From the NCBI GenBank assembly GCA_036397755.1, contig DASWII010000044.1, positions 19,691 through 83,690 of the forward strand: DNA of 64,000 nucleotides. The letters are read 5' to 3'. The position numbers and the translations under genes are program-made. How positions within the stretch are numbered: position 1 is the first letter of the stretch; each line of letters opens with the position of its first letter. This document shows positions 42,769-50,889 of the stretch, piece after piece. The notes beneath the pieces were generated by a model. That model saw only the letters and a list, made by a program, of their open reading frames with translations, was not told where the DNA came from and made no database searches. The DNA is from CAMYLY01 sp036397755 (lineage in GTDB: Bacteria > Gemmatimonadota > Gemmatimonadetes > Gemmatimonadales > GWC2-71-9).

Positions 42769-42975
42769 CCATGGCGCGCCGCCGAGCCCGCCCTTCAGGG
42801 CGGGACACCCACCACGAAGAGGACCGCGCAAGAGTCGCGGGCTGAAGCCCGCGCTCGGCGGCCCAGGGGTGGGTTTCAATTCCGACGCTGAAGCGTCGGC
42901 TCGGCGAGTGCGCGAGGCGTCGTAAACGACGCTTCTCCTCGGATCGCCCTTCAGGGCGGGACACCCACCACGAAG
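42769..42975 (+). repeat. Dispersed hairpin repeat, copy 2, with array fragment
   Basis: Bases 42769-42877 match 40142-40250 with two differences. Bases 42880-42975 contain CCGACGCT-GA-AGCGTCGG, GGCGTCG-TAAA-CGACGCT and CGCCCTTCAGGGCG in the same order as in the 186-bp units. It follows the DUF2283 gene and carries no gene. Confidence 0.75.
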
Positions 42976-43060
42976 AACGTCAGTCAACATGCGCTATGCT
43001 GCCTGCGTTTCTCCTCCATTGACACCTGAATCTCTGCTCTGTAGAATGAACTCATACCCC

Positions 43061-43120
43061 CCTGGTTCCTTCGGGAGCTAGGCGCGAGGCCGTGCCCCTT
43101 GGGGCCGGCCTCTGCTTTTT
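43061..43120 (+). promoter_or_regulatory. Structured leader with terminator-like hairpin before the NYN gene
   Basis: Hairpin 1 (43061-43082) is CCTGGTTCC-TTCG-GGAGCTAGG, a 9-bp stem with a UUCG tetraloop. Hairpin 2 (43086-43112) pairs GAGGCC with GGCCTC and CCCC with GGGG, and is followed by TGCTTTTT. The NYN start codon is 15 bp after the T-run, so transcription termination here could control the gene. No classical Shine-Dalgarno sequence is seen between the T-run and ATG. Confidence 0.55.
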
Positions 43121-43134
43121 CCAGGGTTTCTCCT

Positions 43135-43758
43135 ATGAAGACCTTCGTGTATATCGACGGCTTCAACCTCTACTACGGAGCAGTTCGGGGCACGCCGTAC
43201 AAGTGGTTGAATGTCTACGAGTTGTGCCGGCTCCTCCTCCCCCGACATGAGATTGTCCGAATCAAGTACTTCACGGCCCGAGTAGTCGCACGGCCAGAAG
43301 ACGTCGATCAACCAACGCGACAACAGATCTTCCTCCGGGCACTCCGCACGCTTCCAAGCGTGGAAATCATCTTCGGTCACTTCCTCTCCACGGAGACGAT
43401 GATGCCGTTGGTGGAACTCAAAGGTGGCAGGCGACAATACGCCAAGGTCATAAAGACTGAAGAGAAGGGATCGGACGTCAATCTCGCGACTCACTTGATC
43501 CGCGATGCGTTTCGAAAAGAGTTCGCTGCGGCTGTGCTCATCACGAACGACTCCGACCTTCAGGAGCCGGTTCGGATCGTGCGCCAGGAACTAGGGTTGC
43601 CCGTTGGCATCTTGAATCCACACAAGCGTGCCAGTCGCGTGCTCGCCAGACAAGCGTCCTTCGTGAAGCAGATTCGGCAAGGCGTTCTTAAGAAGAGTCA
43701 GTTCCCACCCACCCTGCAAGACCAGCACGGCACCATCACAAAGCCTAAATCCTGGTGA
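43135..43758 (+). CDS. NYN-domain (LabA/DUF88-like) ribonuclease
   Basis: A 207-residue PIN-like NYN protein. The first strand FVYIDGFNLYYG carries the catalytic Asp and Asn; EEKGSDVNLATHLIRDAF and AVLITNDSDLQEPVRIV give the further acidic residues. It is expected to be an RNase acting on structured or unusual RNAs; its leader is itself highly structured. The ATG at 43135 was selected because the upstream frame has no match to the family. The gene is AT-richer than its neighbours, hinting at transfer. Confidence 0.85.
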   Translation: MKTFVYIDGFNLYYGAVRGTPYKWLNVYELCRLLLPRHEIVRIKYFTARVVARPEDVDQPTRQQIFLRALRTLPSVEIIFGHFLSTETMMPLVELKGGRRQYAKVIKTEEKGSDVNLATHLIRDAFRKEFAAAVLITNDSDLQEPVRIVRQELGLPVGILNPHKRASRVLARQASFVKQIRQGVLKKSQFPPTLQDQHGTITKPKSW

Positions 43759-43861
43759 CCGCAGGCACCCTAAGTCGAGGCAGAGACCGCGCGTGAAGGG
43801 CTGGGACACCGAGGACGGCGCGTCGGACGCACACGCGCCCGGCTGAGCCACGCGGCCAAGG

Positions 43862-45532
43862 TCAGCGCGAAGGCGTCTGTGACCGGCGCAGCTCGGCGGT
43901 GTCGGTCACCATCAGCCGCTGGCGGATCTTCTCGATGCGTGAGGTCGCGAGCGCCGTCAGGACCCGTATGCGGCTCGTGGCGTCGCGCGCGGGCTCACGG
44001 TTGTCCGCCAGCCGCGCCCAGGGGGGCTCCAGGCCGCGCGCCGCCAGGCGGGCGGCCCACCTGCCGCCGCGACCCTTCCAGAATCGGAGCCACATGTTCC
44101 GCGGCAAGTCTCCCCGCTTCCGGATCTTCACGTGGCCGATGAGAGCGGCGGCGCCCAGGATCAACGCTCCCGCCCCCATGATCGGTGCCGCGATGAACGG
44201 ATCGATCCCCCCAACGAGGCTTGACGCCGTGCCGAGCCCGAGGAGCGCGCCGCCGACGAGATAGCCGATCTTCCGGGCACGGCGTGCGGGATGCCGCGCC
44301 GCCTCGCCGCCCACGAACAGGTGTAGCTCCCGCTCGCGCTCGACCGCGACACTCAGCGCGTGGATCATCGCTTCCCGATTGTGCCCCGCCTTGAACAAGC
44401 GGCGCGTGGCTCTGAGAAGCACCGCGCCGGCGCCCGCGGCGAGGACGACGATGCTCCCGGCCGCGGCGGCGGCCAGCGCCCAATCTCCGTGCGCCAAGCG
44501 GGAGAGCATTTCCAGCAGCACCAAGCCCCCGACCGCCGAGACACCCCGGCCCGACACGGAGTAGCGGTTCAGGCCGTCGACGTACGCGCGGAGCGCCACC
44601 GGCAGCTCGACGCGCCGCAGCTCGGGCGCCTTGGCCAGCTCGTGCGCCAGCTCGTCACCGCTGGCAAAGCGGCCGCTCGGATTCTTCTCGAGACAGCGCT
44701 CGACGGCGCGCGCATAGGTGACGTCCAGATTGTCGCCGGTGACGTGCAGTCTGGGCGCCACCACCGCCACGTGCTGCCGGAAGACCTCCTCCACGGTGTC
44801 ACCTTCGAACGGCAATCGCCCGGTGACGGCGTAGTAGGCGGTGACGCCGAGCGCGTACACGTCGCTCCGCGCGTCGCCGGGCTTGCCCTGGATCTGCTCG
44901 GGGCTGAGGAAGGCCGGTGTGCCGATGACCACCTCCCGCCGATCCGTGGGCGGCTCGGAGTAGAGCCCCGCGAGGCCGAAGTCCATGACCATCACGCGCC
45001 CGGTCCCCTCCTCGATCATGACGTTGTCCGGCTTCAGGTCCCGATGGACGATGCCCTGCCGATGCGCAAACCCGGCCGCGCGCGCCGTGTCGCACATGAT
45101 GCGGGTGGCTTCGCCGACCGAGAGCGGGCCGTCGTCTTCGACGCGCTGGGTGAGCGTCTTGCCCCTGACGTAGTCCATGATGAAAAACAGCAACTCGCCC
45201 ACTCGGTCGACCGAATGAATCGGGACGATGTTGGGATGAGCGAGGTTGGCGGCGGTGCGCGCCTCGCGCAGGAAGCGCCGGCGCGTCTCGCGGCGGGCGG
45301 CGACCCGGGGCGGCAACAGCTTCAGGGCCACGCGACGGTCGAGCTTCATGTCGTGGGCCAGGTACACGACGGCCATCCCGCCGCGCCCCAGCTCGCCGAG
45401 CACGTCGTAGCGCGGCCCAAGCGCCTGACGGAGCCGCTCCAGGGTTCGTTCGTCCTGGGTCACGGAGCGAGAATGCGCCAACTCTCGCAAGGCGTCAAGC
45501 GCGCCGAGATGGACGTTGAGGATGCGGGCCAT
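43862..45532 (-). CDS. Membrane Ser/Thr protein kinase
   Basis: A 556-residue protein kinase. The kinase domain (about residues 42-310) has the Gly-rich loop GRGGMAVVYLA, VALK (Lys 71), HRDLKPDNVM, MVMDFGLAG and GTPAFLSPEQIQG. The C-terminal half has two pairs of hydrophobic segments (WALAAAAAGSIVVLAAGAGAV and a glycine-rich PFIAAPIMGAGALILGAAAL), so it is anchored in the membrane. The last residues IRQRLMVTDTAELRRS recur in the repeat array at 39187. The ATG at 45532 was preferred to one at 45559. It follows the small membrane protein gene by 4 bp. Confidence 0.85.
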   Translation of the reverse strand: MARILNVHLGALDALRELAHSRSVTQDERTLERLRQALGPRYDVLGELGRGGMAVVYLAHDMKLDRRVALKLLPPRVAARRETRRRFLREARTAANLAHPNIVPIHSVDRVGELLFFIMDYVRGKTLTQRVEDDGPLSVGEATRIMCDTARAAGFAHRQGIVHRDLKPDNVMIEEGTGRVMVMDFGLAGLYSEPPTDRREVVIGTPAFLSPEQIQGKPGDARSDVYALGVTAYYAVTGRLPFEGDTVEEVFRQHVAVVAPRLHVTGDNLDVTYARAVERCLEKNPSGRFASGDELAHELAKAPELRRVELPVALRAYVDGLNRYSVSGRGVSAVGGLVLLEMLSRLAHGDWALAAAAAGSIVVLAAGAGAVLLRATRRLFKAGHNREAMIHALSVAVERERELHLFVGGEAARHPARRARKIGYLVGGALLGLGTASSLVGGIDPFIAAPIMGAGALILGAAALIGHVKIRKRGDLPRNMWLRFWKGRGGRWAARLAARGLEPPWARLADNREPARDATSRIRVLTALATSRIEKIRQRLMVTDTAELRRSQTPSR

Positions 45533-45536
45533 GGCG

Positions 45537-45974
45537 TCAGCGCTGGTTGGTCGCGCCACGCATCGTGCCGCGCATGCCTTGTACGAGATCCAACGTGTCG
45601 TGCCAGAACTTCGACCCGAAGCCCAGCGCCACGCCGCTCACGACGGCGCCGCCGATCGTGGACAGCAGGGCGGGGACGGAGAACCCTTCCGTGGCGTCAC
45701 CCGCGGCGCGCATCCAGCCGAGCGTACGCCAGGGCGCGTCGAGATGCGCGAGGATCTCGAAGAAGTCGGCCTTCACCACGAGGGCCAGGAGAATCGAGAC
45801 GGCCATCGCGCGCTCGGCGATGCGTCGCTCGCGCTCTTTCTCCTCGCGCGCGCCGCGCGGCTTTTCCCGGAGACCGGGGTCGCGGAGCTTGAGCAGGTTG
45901 GCGAGCCGCTCGGCGGCGACGCTCAGCACGCTCATGAGCACGAGCAGGTTGATCATCGGTGCGAAAGTGTCCAT
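45537..45974 (-). CDS. Hypothetical small membrane protein
   Basis: A 145-residue protein with hydrophobic segments at about residues 6-28 (INLLVLMSVLSVAAERLANLL), 60-76 (MAVSILLALVVKADFF) and 105-125 (LLSTIGGAVVSGVALGFGS). A basic, charged loop (KPRGAREEKERERRIAER) separates the first two. The C-terminus FWHDTLDLVQGMRGTM is amphipathic. An upstream ATG (46001) is possible. It sits next to a cluster including an amidase and a coiled-coil membrane protein, and could be holin-like, but no family was recognised. Confidence 0.55.
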   Translation of the reverse strand: MDTFAPMINLLVLMSVLSVAAERLANLLKLRDPGLREKPRGAREEKERERRIAERAMAVSILLALVVKADFFEILAHLDAPWRTLGWMRAAGDATEGFSVPALLSTIGGAVVSGVALGFGSKFWHDTLDLVQGMRGTMRGATNQR

Positions 45975-46061
45975 GGCGTGTTCCCGTTTGGTTTGGGTCA
46001 TGACTCGCTCGAGAGGGGCCGCCGCATGGTGCCGGCGACCCCTCCTGCGTTCGAGCGCGCA

Positions 46062-46670
46062 TTACAGCACGGCCCGCACCGTATTGCTGGCCGGTCCTTC
46101 ACCCGCCCGGTTAGCGGCGATGACGCGGTACTCGAACTCGACACCGGGTTCCTGACCGTTGAGCGTGATCTCGCTTTCGACAGCCATGCCGACGTCCGTC
46201 CAGTCCGTGGCGCCGGGCTTGCGCCGCTGCACCTTGTAGGCGGCCGGCTGGCCGCCGTCCACCGGCTCCTTCCAGTCGAGGAAGAGCCAGTCCTTGCCCT
46301 CGCGCAGCAGCTCCAGCGTGCGCACCTGACCGGGGAGACCCGTGGCGGTCCGCTGGCGGGGCGCGCCCCAGCCCAGGAGCTCGAGCTTGCCACCGTCCTG
46401 ACGGGTGATGCTCTCCCCGTAGCGGAGGTCGGTCTTCATGAGGTCCACCAGGGTGGCGATGGCGTCGTCCTTCGCGGCCGTGGCCTGCTTCGACTGGGCG
46501 GTGGCGAGTACGGCCGCATCGTGGGCGGCGGCGACATCGTCGAGCGCCGCGCGGATTTCCTCCGGTGAATGCGGGGGCGCCGGAAACATCTCCGGGTGCT
46601 CCGCGAGTCCGGTGGCGATGTCGCGTGCGAGGGCGACGATGTCGGCCTCGCGTCGTGGAAAGGTTGCCAT
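46062..46670 (-). CDS. FN3-domain protein
   Basis: A 202-residue protein. The N-terminal half is helical (ADIVALARDIATGLAEHPEMFP, EEIRAALDDVAAAHDAAV) and the C-terminal 85 residues (RTLELLREGKDWLFLDWKEPV, AAYKVQRRKPG, GVEFEYRVIAANRAGEGPAS) form a fibronectin type III domain. No signal peptide is seen. The start at 46670 has GGAGTG about 10 bases upstream. Similar helical-plus-FN3 proteins occur as scattered paralogues in many Gram-negative genomes; their function is unknown. Confidence 0.7.
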   Translation of the reverse strand: MATFPRREADIVALARDIATGLAEHPEMFPAPPHSPEEIRAALDDVAAAHDAAVLATAQSKQATAAKDDAIATLVDLMKTDLRYGESITRQDGGKLELLGWGAPRQRTATGLPGQVRTLELLREGKDWLFLDWKEPVDGGQPAAYKVQRRKPGATDWTDVGMAVESEITLNGQEPGVEFEYRVIAANRAGEGPASNTVRAVL

Positions 46671-46783
46671 GATTCGATTCACTCCTTTGCTGCGCAAGGG
46701 TCGGGGGACGCGATTCCCGCCCGAGGTGGCGAGAACGTCGTGACTGGCCGCGGCAGGGGGACCCCGTGCGTTGGCCGCCGCGG

Positions 46784-47014
46784 ATGAGGCCCGATCCGCG
46801 ATGGGTGAGGCCTGCTCCAAGGCGGATCGGCTCCGAATCGGACTCCGCGAAGGATGACATGCGCCGGATGAGGCCCGACCCGCCGCAGGTGAGGTGATGA
46901 GGAGGCCACCGCGGGCCGCACGTGAGCCGGATGAGGCCCGACTTGCCACGGATGAGGCCCGATCCGGCGCGGGTGAGGCCTGATCTGCCACGGGTGAGGC
47001 CTCACCTGAACGGG
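46784..47014 (+). repeat. 21-bp minisatellite (11 phased units)
   Basis: Eleven units of 21 bp stay in one phase from 46784 to 47014; the best-kept are ATGAGGCCCGACTTGCCACGG and its variants at 46784, 46868, 46931, 46952, 46973 and 46994. The central units are degenerate. It sits in the gap between the FN3 gene and the upstream coiled-coil gene (transcribed from right to left) and is therefore intergenic; on one strand it would translate as MRPDLPR repeats and on the other as ASxxADR-like repeats, neither convincingly a gene. The rest of 46671-47082 holds no gene. Confidence 0.7.
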
Positions 47015-47082
47015 GTGAAGCCAGCCCCATGCGGCCTAACCCAAGCGATAGCGGACGGTTACGCGTCGCAGCCGGCATCCAC

Positions 47083-47805
47083 CTACTCATGGGCCACCCG
47101 ACCCAGGAAGAAGCCCGCGCCAGCTGCGGCGATGAGACCGACGGTCCCTCCAAACGACATCCGTGGCTTCCGCAACTCGGCCACGTATCGGCCCGAGACA
47201 TCCTGGAACCCTGCGTATGCCGCGTCGTAGCCGGCTTGATACGCACGTGCGTTGGCCGTCACAAGCGCCGCGACCGAATCCTGCAGCGCGGTGACCAGCA
47301 GCCCGAGCGAGTCCACGACGAGCAGCGTGTTCTTCTGCTCGCGCCACGACTCGGCGTTCCGGTGATCGATGATGAACGTCTCGGCGAACCACGCGGGCAC
47401 CATGAGGTACTCGAGGCCCAGCGTGTCGCCCTCGAGGGGCACGGTGGTGAGGCCCCAGCCCGAGTCGCCCAGTTCGGGGAACGCCGCGCGGAGCCGAGTT
47501 TGCAGCTCACCGACGGTGCGTGTGCGGCGCACGGCGAGCTGCCGCTCGGCGCGGCTGCGCTCGAGGTGGGCGATCGAGTCGCGCAGGCGGTCCGCTTGCG
47601 CCGAGTGCAGGGCGCGTTCCCGCTCGAGCGCCGCTTTCGCCTCGGTATGAATGCGGACTTCCCCGATCAGCGAGTCCCGTTGGAGCTGGAGACGCGATGC
47701 CGCGGCCTCGGCTCGCGCGATCGCTTCCCGCCGTCCGCCAAACGCGCTGACGAGCAACAGGAGAGCGGCACTCAGCGCCAAGACCAGCAAAGCCGTCTTA
47801 CGCAT
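47083..47805 (-). CDS. Coiled-coil membrane protein
   Basis: A 240-residue protein. An N-terminal membrane anchor (KTALLVLALSAALLLLVSAFGG) leads into a coiled coil rich in Arg/Glu/Ala (AIARAEAAASRLQLQRDSLI, ERERALHSAQADRLRDSIAHL). A central beta-rich part (LEYLMVPAWFAETFIID) follows, then a second helix and a C-terminal Gly-rich hydrophobic segment (GGTVGLIAAAGAGFFLG). A GGAGG sequence precedes the ATG at 47805. The gene overlaps the 3' end of the amidase gene by 8 bp. Topology is spanin- or baseplate-anchor-like, but no homologue was recognised. Confidence 0.65.
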   Translation of the reverse strand: MRKTALLVLALSAALLLLVSAFGGRREAIARAEAAASRLQLQRDSLIGEVRIHTEAKAALERERALHSAQADRLRDSIAHLERSRAERQLAVRRTRTVGELQTRLRAAFPELGDSGWGLTTVPLEGDTLGLEYLMVPAWFAETFIIDHRNAESWREQKNTLLVVDSLGLLVTALQDSVAALVTANARAYQAGYDAAYAGFQDVSGRYVAELRKPRMSFGGTVGLIAAAGAGFFLGRVAHE

Positions 47806-48769
47806 CGCGAACCTCCAGCTCCGTGTCGGTGACCCGGTCAAACCCCAGCGCTCTGGCGATACGCTTCAGCGCCTCGGGGTCGCCGTGGATCAGCTCGTAG
47901 CCGACGTCGTGGGCGTCGGGGTCGGGCGTCTCGAGCTCCACGTGGGTGTCGCGCCGCTCCAGCTCCTTCAGGAGATGTTTGACGAGGCTGCCCGCCGCCT
48001 CGTCCAGGCCGTCGATCCGCCGCGCGTTCCGCTCGTAGAGGGCATCCAGCTCCTCGGCGGTGAACGGCGTCGCCAGCCGGGGTGCCGAGCCCGGGATCGC
48101 TACCGGTTCGAGCCGGGCGAGCCGTTCCAGGGCGCGCCACAGGTCCGGATCGGGAGCGGGGTCGCTCTTGTCGAGCCGCACGTTAGCGTGACCGATCACG
48201 CCGTTGAACGACGCGAGTGCCTGGCCGTAGTAGACGAACGGCTGTTCGGGATAGACGCGCGGAATGGAAAAGCGGGCGCACAGCTCGTCCACCAGGCGGC
48301 CCAGCGCTTCGAGCTGCTCGGGCTGGTAGCGGTCGAACCACCAGTAACCGCGGTACAGGGCGGGGCATTCGAACGCTTCCTCGACGGGCTTCTGGAAGAA
48401 CGGGGCGACGACGTCGTACGCGTAGAGGTCTCCGTCGTGTTCGATGAGGCCGCCTTCGCTCACGATCTCGATTCCAATGAAGCGCTTCTCGCAGGCCAGG
48501 CGTTCGGCGTCGGGCCATTTGACGCCCAGGTGGAACGCCCAGCATGCGGGATCGAACAGCTCGAAGACCGTGCCGTCCACGTCGATCATGTATGCGGTGG
48601 CGACGCGGCGGGCGTTACCGCTTGGGGTCCTGTCGCCGCGCCACCAGCCGACGGCGGCGTGCGCGGCGTCGGACACCGTGTGGTGGAGCGCGATACCGGA
48701 CTTGGGGCTCGGTTCGGCGAAGTACTCGGTGTCCGGAAGCTCCAGTGTGCGGTCGACGTGCATGCTCAT
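47798..48769 (-). CDS. N-acetylmuramoyl-L-alanine amidase (Amidase_2)
   Basis: A 323-residue amidase. The zinc and catalytic motifs of the amidase_2 family are SGIALHHTVSD (His), KRFIGIEIVSEGG and NGVIGHANVRLDKSDPAPD (His, then Lys/Asp). About 100 residues after the catalytic domain are helical and of unknown function. There is no signal peptide, as in phage-type endolysins that need a holin. ATG 48769 or 48763 could be the start. It is likely transcribed with the coiled-coil gene after it. Confidence 0.87.
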   Translation of the reverse strand: MSMHVDRTLELPDTEYFAEPSPKSGIALHHTVSDAAHAAVGWWRGDRTPSGNARRVATAYMIDVDGTVFELFDPACWAFHLGVKWPDAERLACEKRFIGIEIVSEGGLIEHDGDLYAYDVVAPFFQKPVEEAFECPALYRGYWWFDRYQPEQLEALGRLVDELCARFSIPRVYPEQPFVYYGQALASFNGVIGHANVRLDKSDPAPDPDLWRALERLARLEPVAIPGSAPRLATPFTAEELDALYERNARRIDGLDEAAGSLVKHLLKELERRDTHVELETPDPDAHDVGYELIHGDPEALKRIARALGFDRVTDTELEVRDA

Positions 48770-48964
48770 CGGTTCCTCCCGTTGCCTGACCGCGGTGACG
48801 GCGGCGGATGCCGGCCGACCCTCGGGTCCCTACATATCCTGTACGATGGAGAGCCGATTTTCTTGCACTTCGCGGTGTAAGTTGTGCTGCGGGAGTGAGT
48901 TAGCGGTTCGGGATGCGTTCGGGAAATCGGGCGGTGCGGGCCGTGCGGGGGCGCGGCGGGGCGC

Positions 48965-49567
48965 CTATTGGCGGTCCTTCGGGAGCGGGTCGAGGAAGGG
49001 TTGCAGCTTCCGTTTGAGGTTCTGGCGCGCGCGTGTGAGGTAGCTGCCGACGGTGCCCGCGGACACGCCCATCAGATCGGCAATGTCGTCGTAGTCGCGG
49101 CCCTCCATCTCGCGTAGGATGAACGCGCGGCGGTGGTGCGGCCGGAGTTGGCTCAGCGCGACGTCGAGCGCTTGGGCGAACTCGGCGGTGTCCGGCCTCG
49201 GTGTGTCGCTCGCGTAGGGGTCATCCGCCGCGCGGTTCTCGACGCGCTCGAGCGAGCGCGCGCCGCGCGCGTTGGAGCGGAACACGGCGCGTTGGACGTA
49301 GTCGCGCGCGGTGTTCTTGGCGATGGTGGTGAGCCAGGGCTCGAACTCCCGTGCGGCGCTGTAGCCGTCCAGGTGTTGGGCCATCTTGCGGAAGGTTTCC
49401 TGCGTGAGGTCCTCGGCGCGCTCGCGATGGCGGACGATGCCGAGGATTTTCCGGAACACCGTGCCGCGGTAGCGGCGGTCCAGCTCGGCGTAGGCCGCCT
49501 CGTCGCCGTCCAGGAAGCGGGCGACCAGGTCCTGGTCGGGGGAGGCGGAGAGGTTGGCGGTGGACAT
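48965..49567 (-). CDS. ECF-type RNA polymerase sigma factor
   Basis: A 200-residue sigma-70 family protein. Region 2: RERAEDLTQETFRKMAQHLDGY and FEPWLTTIAKNTARDYVQ; region 4: GRDYDDIADLMGVSAGTVGSYLTRARQNLKR. No anti-sigma gene is adjacent. It heads the minus-strand cluster at 45.5-49.6 kb and may direct its transcription. ATG 49567 was chosen; ATG 49576 is an alternative. Upstream lies a long run of G/C tracts. Confidence 0.85.
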   Translation of the reverse strand: MSTANLSASPDQDLVARFLDGDEAAYAELDRRYRGTVFRKILGIVRHRERAEDLTQETFRKMAQHLDGYSAAREFEPWLTTIAKNTARDYVQRAVFRSNARGARSLERVENRAADDPYASDTPRPDTAEFAQALDVALSQLRPHHRRAFILREMEGRDYDDIADLMGVSAGTVGSYLTRARQNLKRKLQPFLDPLPKDRQ

Positions 49568-49850
49568 GGGGGGCACTACGGGGGGTAGGGGCTGGAGGTG
49601 TCAGGGCGGGGGGGGTGGGGGGGTTCGGCCCGAGATCGGGGTGAATACGCGACCCCGGGCGCCATGTATGTTCCCAATCCACATGCCCCGTCCATCGGCG
49701 CCGGCTTGCGTCACCGCGCCCCGAGCACCAAGATCCCGCGACGGACCTTTCCTACAACCTCGTTATGCGGCTTGGCCCTATCTCAAGTGGACTAGGCCGC
49801 GGGCAAACTGACCCGTTGTGGGCTGGAAGGTCGTGGACCGAGGGAGACTC
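49568..49850. other. Spacer with extreme G-tracts upstream of the sigma gene
   Basis: No gene is seen. From 49567 to 49625 there are six or more runs of four to eight G on the plus strand (C on the sigma-gene sense strand). The remainder (49626-49850) has no recognisable element except AGGGAG just before the lipoprotein ATG. Confidence 0.6.
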
Positions 49851-50837
49851 ATGATGAACGATCTGAAGTGGGCCAAGATCACGCTATCGGCTTCGCTCGC
49901 TCTCATCCTAGTTGCGTGCGCTGCGACGACAGCCTATCGTGGTATCCCAGTTGCGACCCTAAACGATCAGCAGCTCGTCGAGGAACTTTACAGCGCGGCA
50001 GCGGGCCTCGGGATCGAGTTAAGTCGCACTGCCTACCTGATGGCGGTCAGGCCGGACCCAGCATACGTCCTGACTAGCTCCACGACCACATTCAGCGGGT
50101 CAGCGAATGCCCGGTACAACGCGTACGTCATGCCGGTCGGGTATGGCGCATCGGTATCGGGGACTTCGTCCGGAACAGTATCGGGAGCTGCCGTAACTCG
50201 ATACCAATACACGGATGTCAACGCAGCTGCCAGACTTGGTAATGCGATAGGTCAGGCTATCAGTCGATCGCGTCAACAGGCGTATCGCCGCCGTGGCCTA
50301 GAAGTTCTCGACGAGTATCAACAGCGAGTTACACAACGCCGAGTAGAGGCGGAACACCTTCTTCAGGAATTCTTCGAAGCGAACCCAGAACTGAACACCC
50401 GTAGGACGCTCGTTGCCGCCGTGGCACCGTGGGCGGCTGCCGAGGGCTTCGTAGACGCACGGGCAACCCTCAAGCGGACGCAGGAGATCATCAACGACCT
50501 GCAACGCGGAGATGGTCTTAGCGGCCGATGGTATGGTACCCTCGCTCAGACAACTACGACCACGGATGGGGATGTCATCGCCTTCAGTGAGTTTGTTCGC
50601 CTTGACCTGGAACAGGTTGAGGAGCAATTGAGCGGCAACGGTACGCTCGGAACTGGAGAGCTCCTCGAGCTCAGCGGTACAGTGCACGGGACGGACGTTG
50701 CGGCGGCCGTTGCAAACATAACCAGCGGAATCAATGTGAAATTGACGGCGCTGGCGGCGCCGAGTCAGATCACTGGCGAGTACACTGGATTCGGTGCGGG
50801 TATGCACCTCGAAGGAACGTTCACTCTACTCCGATAG
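49851..50837 (+). CDS. Hypothetical lipoprotein
   Basis: A 328-residue envelope protein. A signal peptide with lipobox (ITLSASLALILVACAA) indicates lipid attachment at the Cys. The mature part has a Thr/Ser-rich region with short repeats (SSTTTFSGSANARYNAYVMPVG), a helical segment (RRGLEVLDEYQQRVTQRRVEAEHLLQEF) and a beta-rich C-terminus (GRWYGTLAQTTTTTDGDV, GTLGTGELLELSGTVHG, FGAGMHLEGTFTLLR). AGGGAG lies five bases before the ATG. No family recognised. Codon use is less GC-rich than in the housekeeping run. Confidence 0.65.
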   Translation: MMNDLKWAKITLSASLALILVACAATTAYRGIPVATLNDQQLVEELYSAAAGLGIELSRTAYLMAVRPDPAYVLTSSTTTFSGSANARYNAYVMPVGYGASVSGTSSGTVSGAAVTRYQYTDVNAAARLGNAIGQAISRSRQQAYRRRGLEVLDEYQQRVTQRRVEAEHLLQEFFEANPELNTRRTLVAAVAPWAAAEGFVDARATLKRTQEIINDLQRGDGLSGRWYGTLAQTTTTTDGDVIAFSEFVRLDLEQVEEQLSGNGTLGTGELLELSGTVHGTDVAAAVANITSGINVKLTALAAPSQITGEYTGFGAGMHLEGTFTLLR

Positions 50838-50889
50838 GAGTGTGCCCGGCCGGCGGGCTGTCATGCGGCTGGCGACAACTGACTTCCCT

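Noticed and set aside
46784..47014. CRISPR or coding repeat protein
   Set aside because: 21-bp units adjoin directly without spacers; neither strand gives a credible start or domain for the whole frame.
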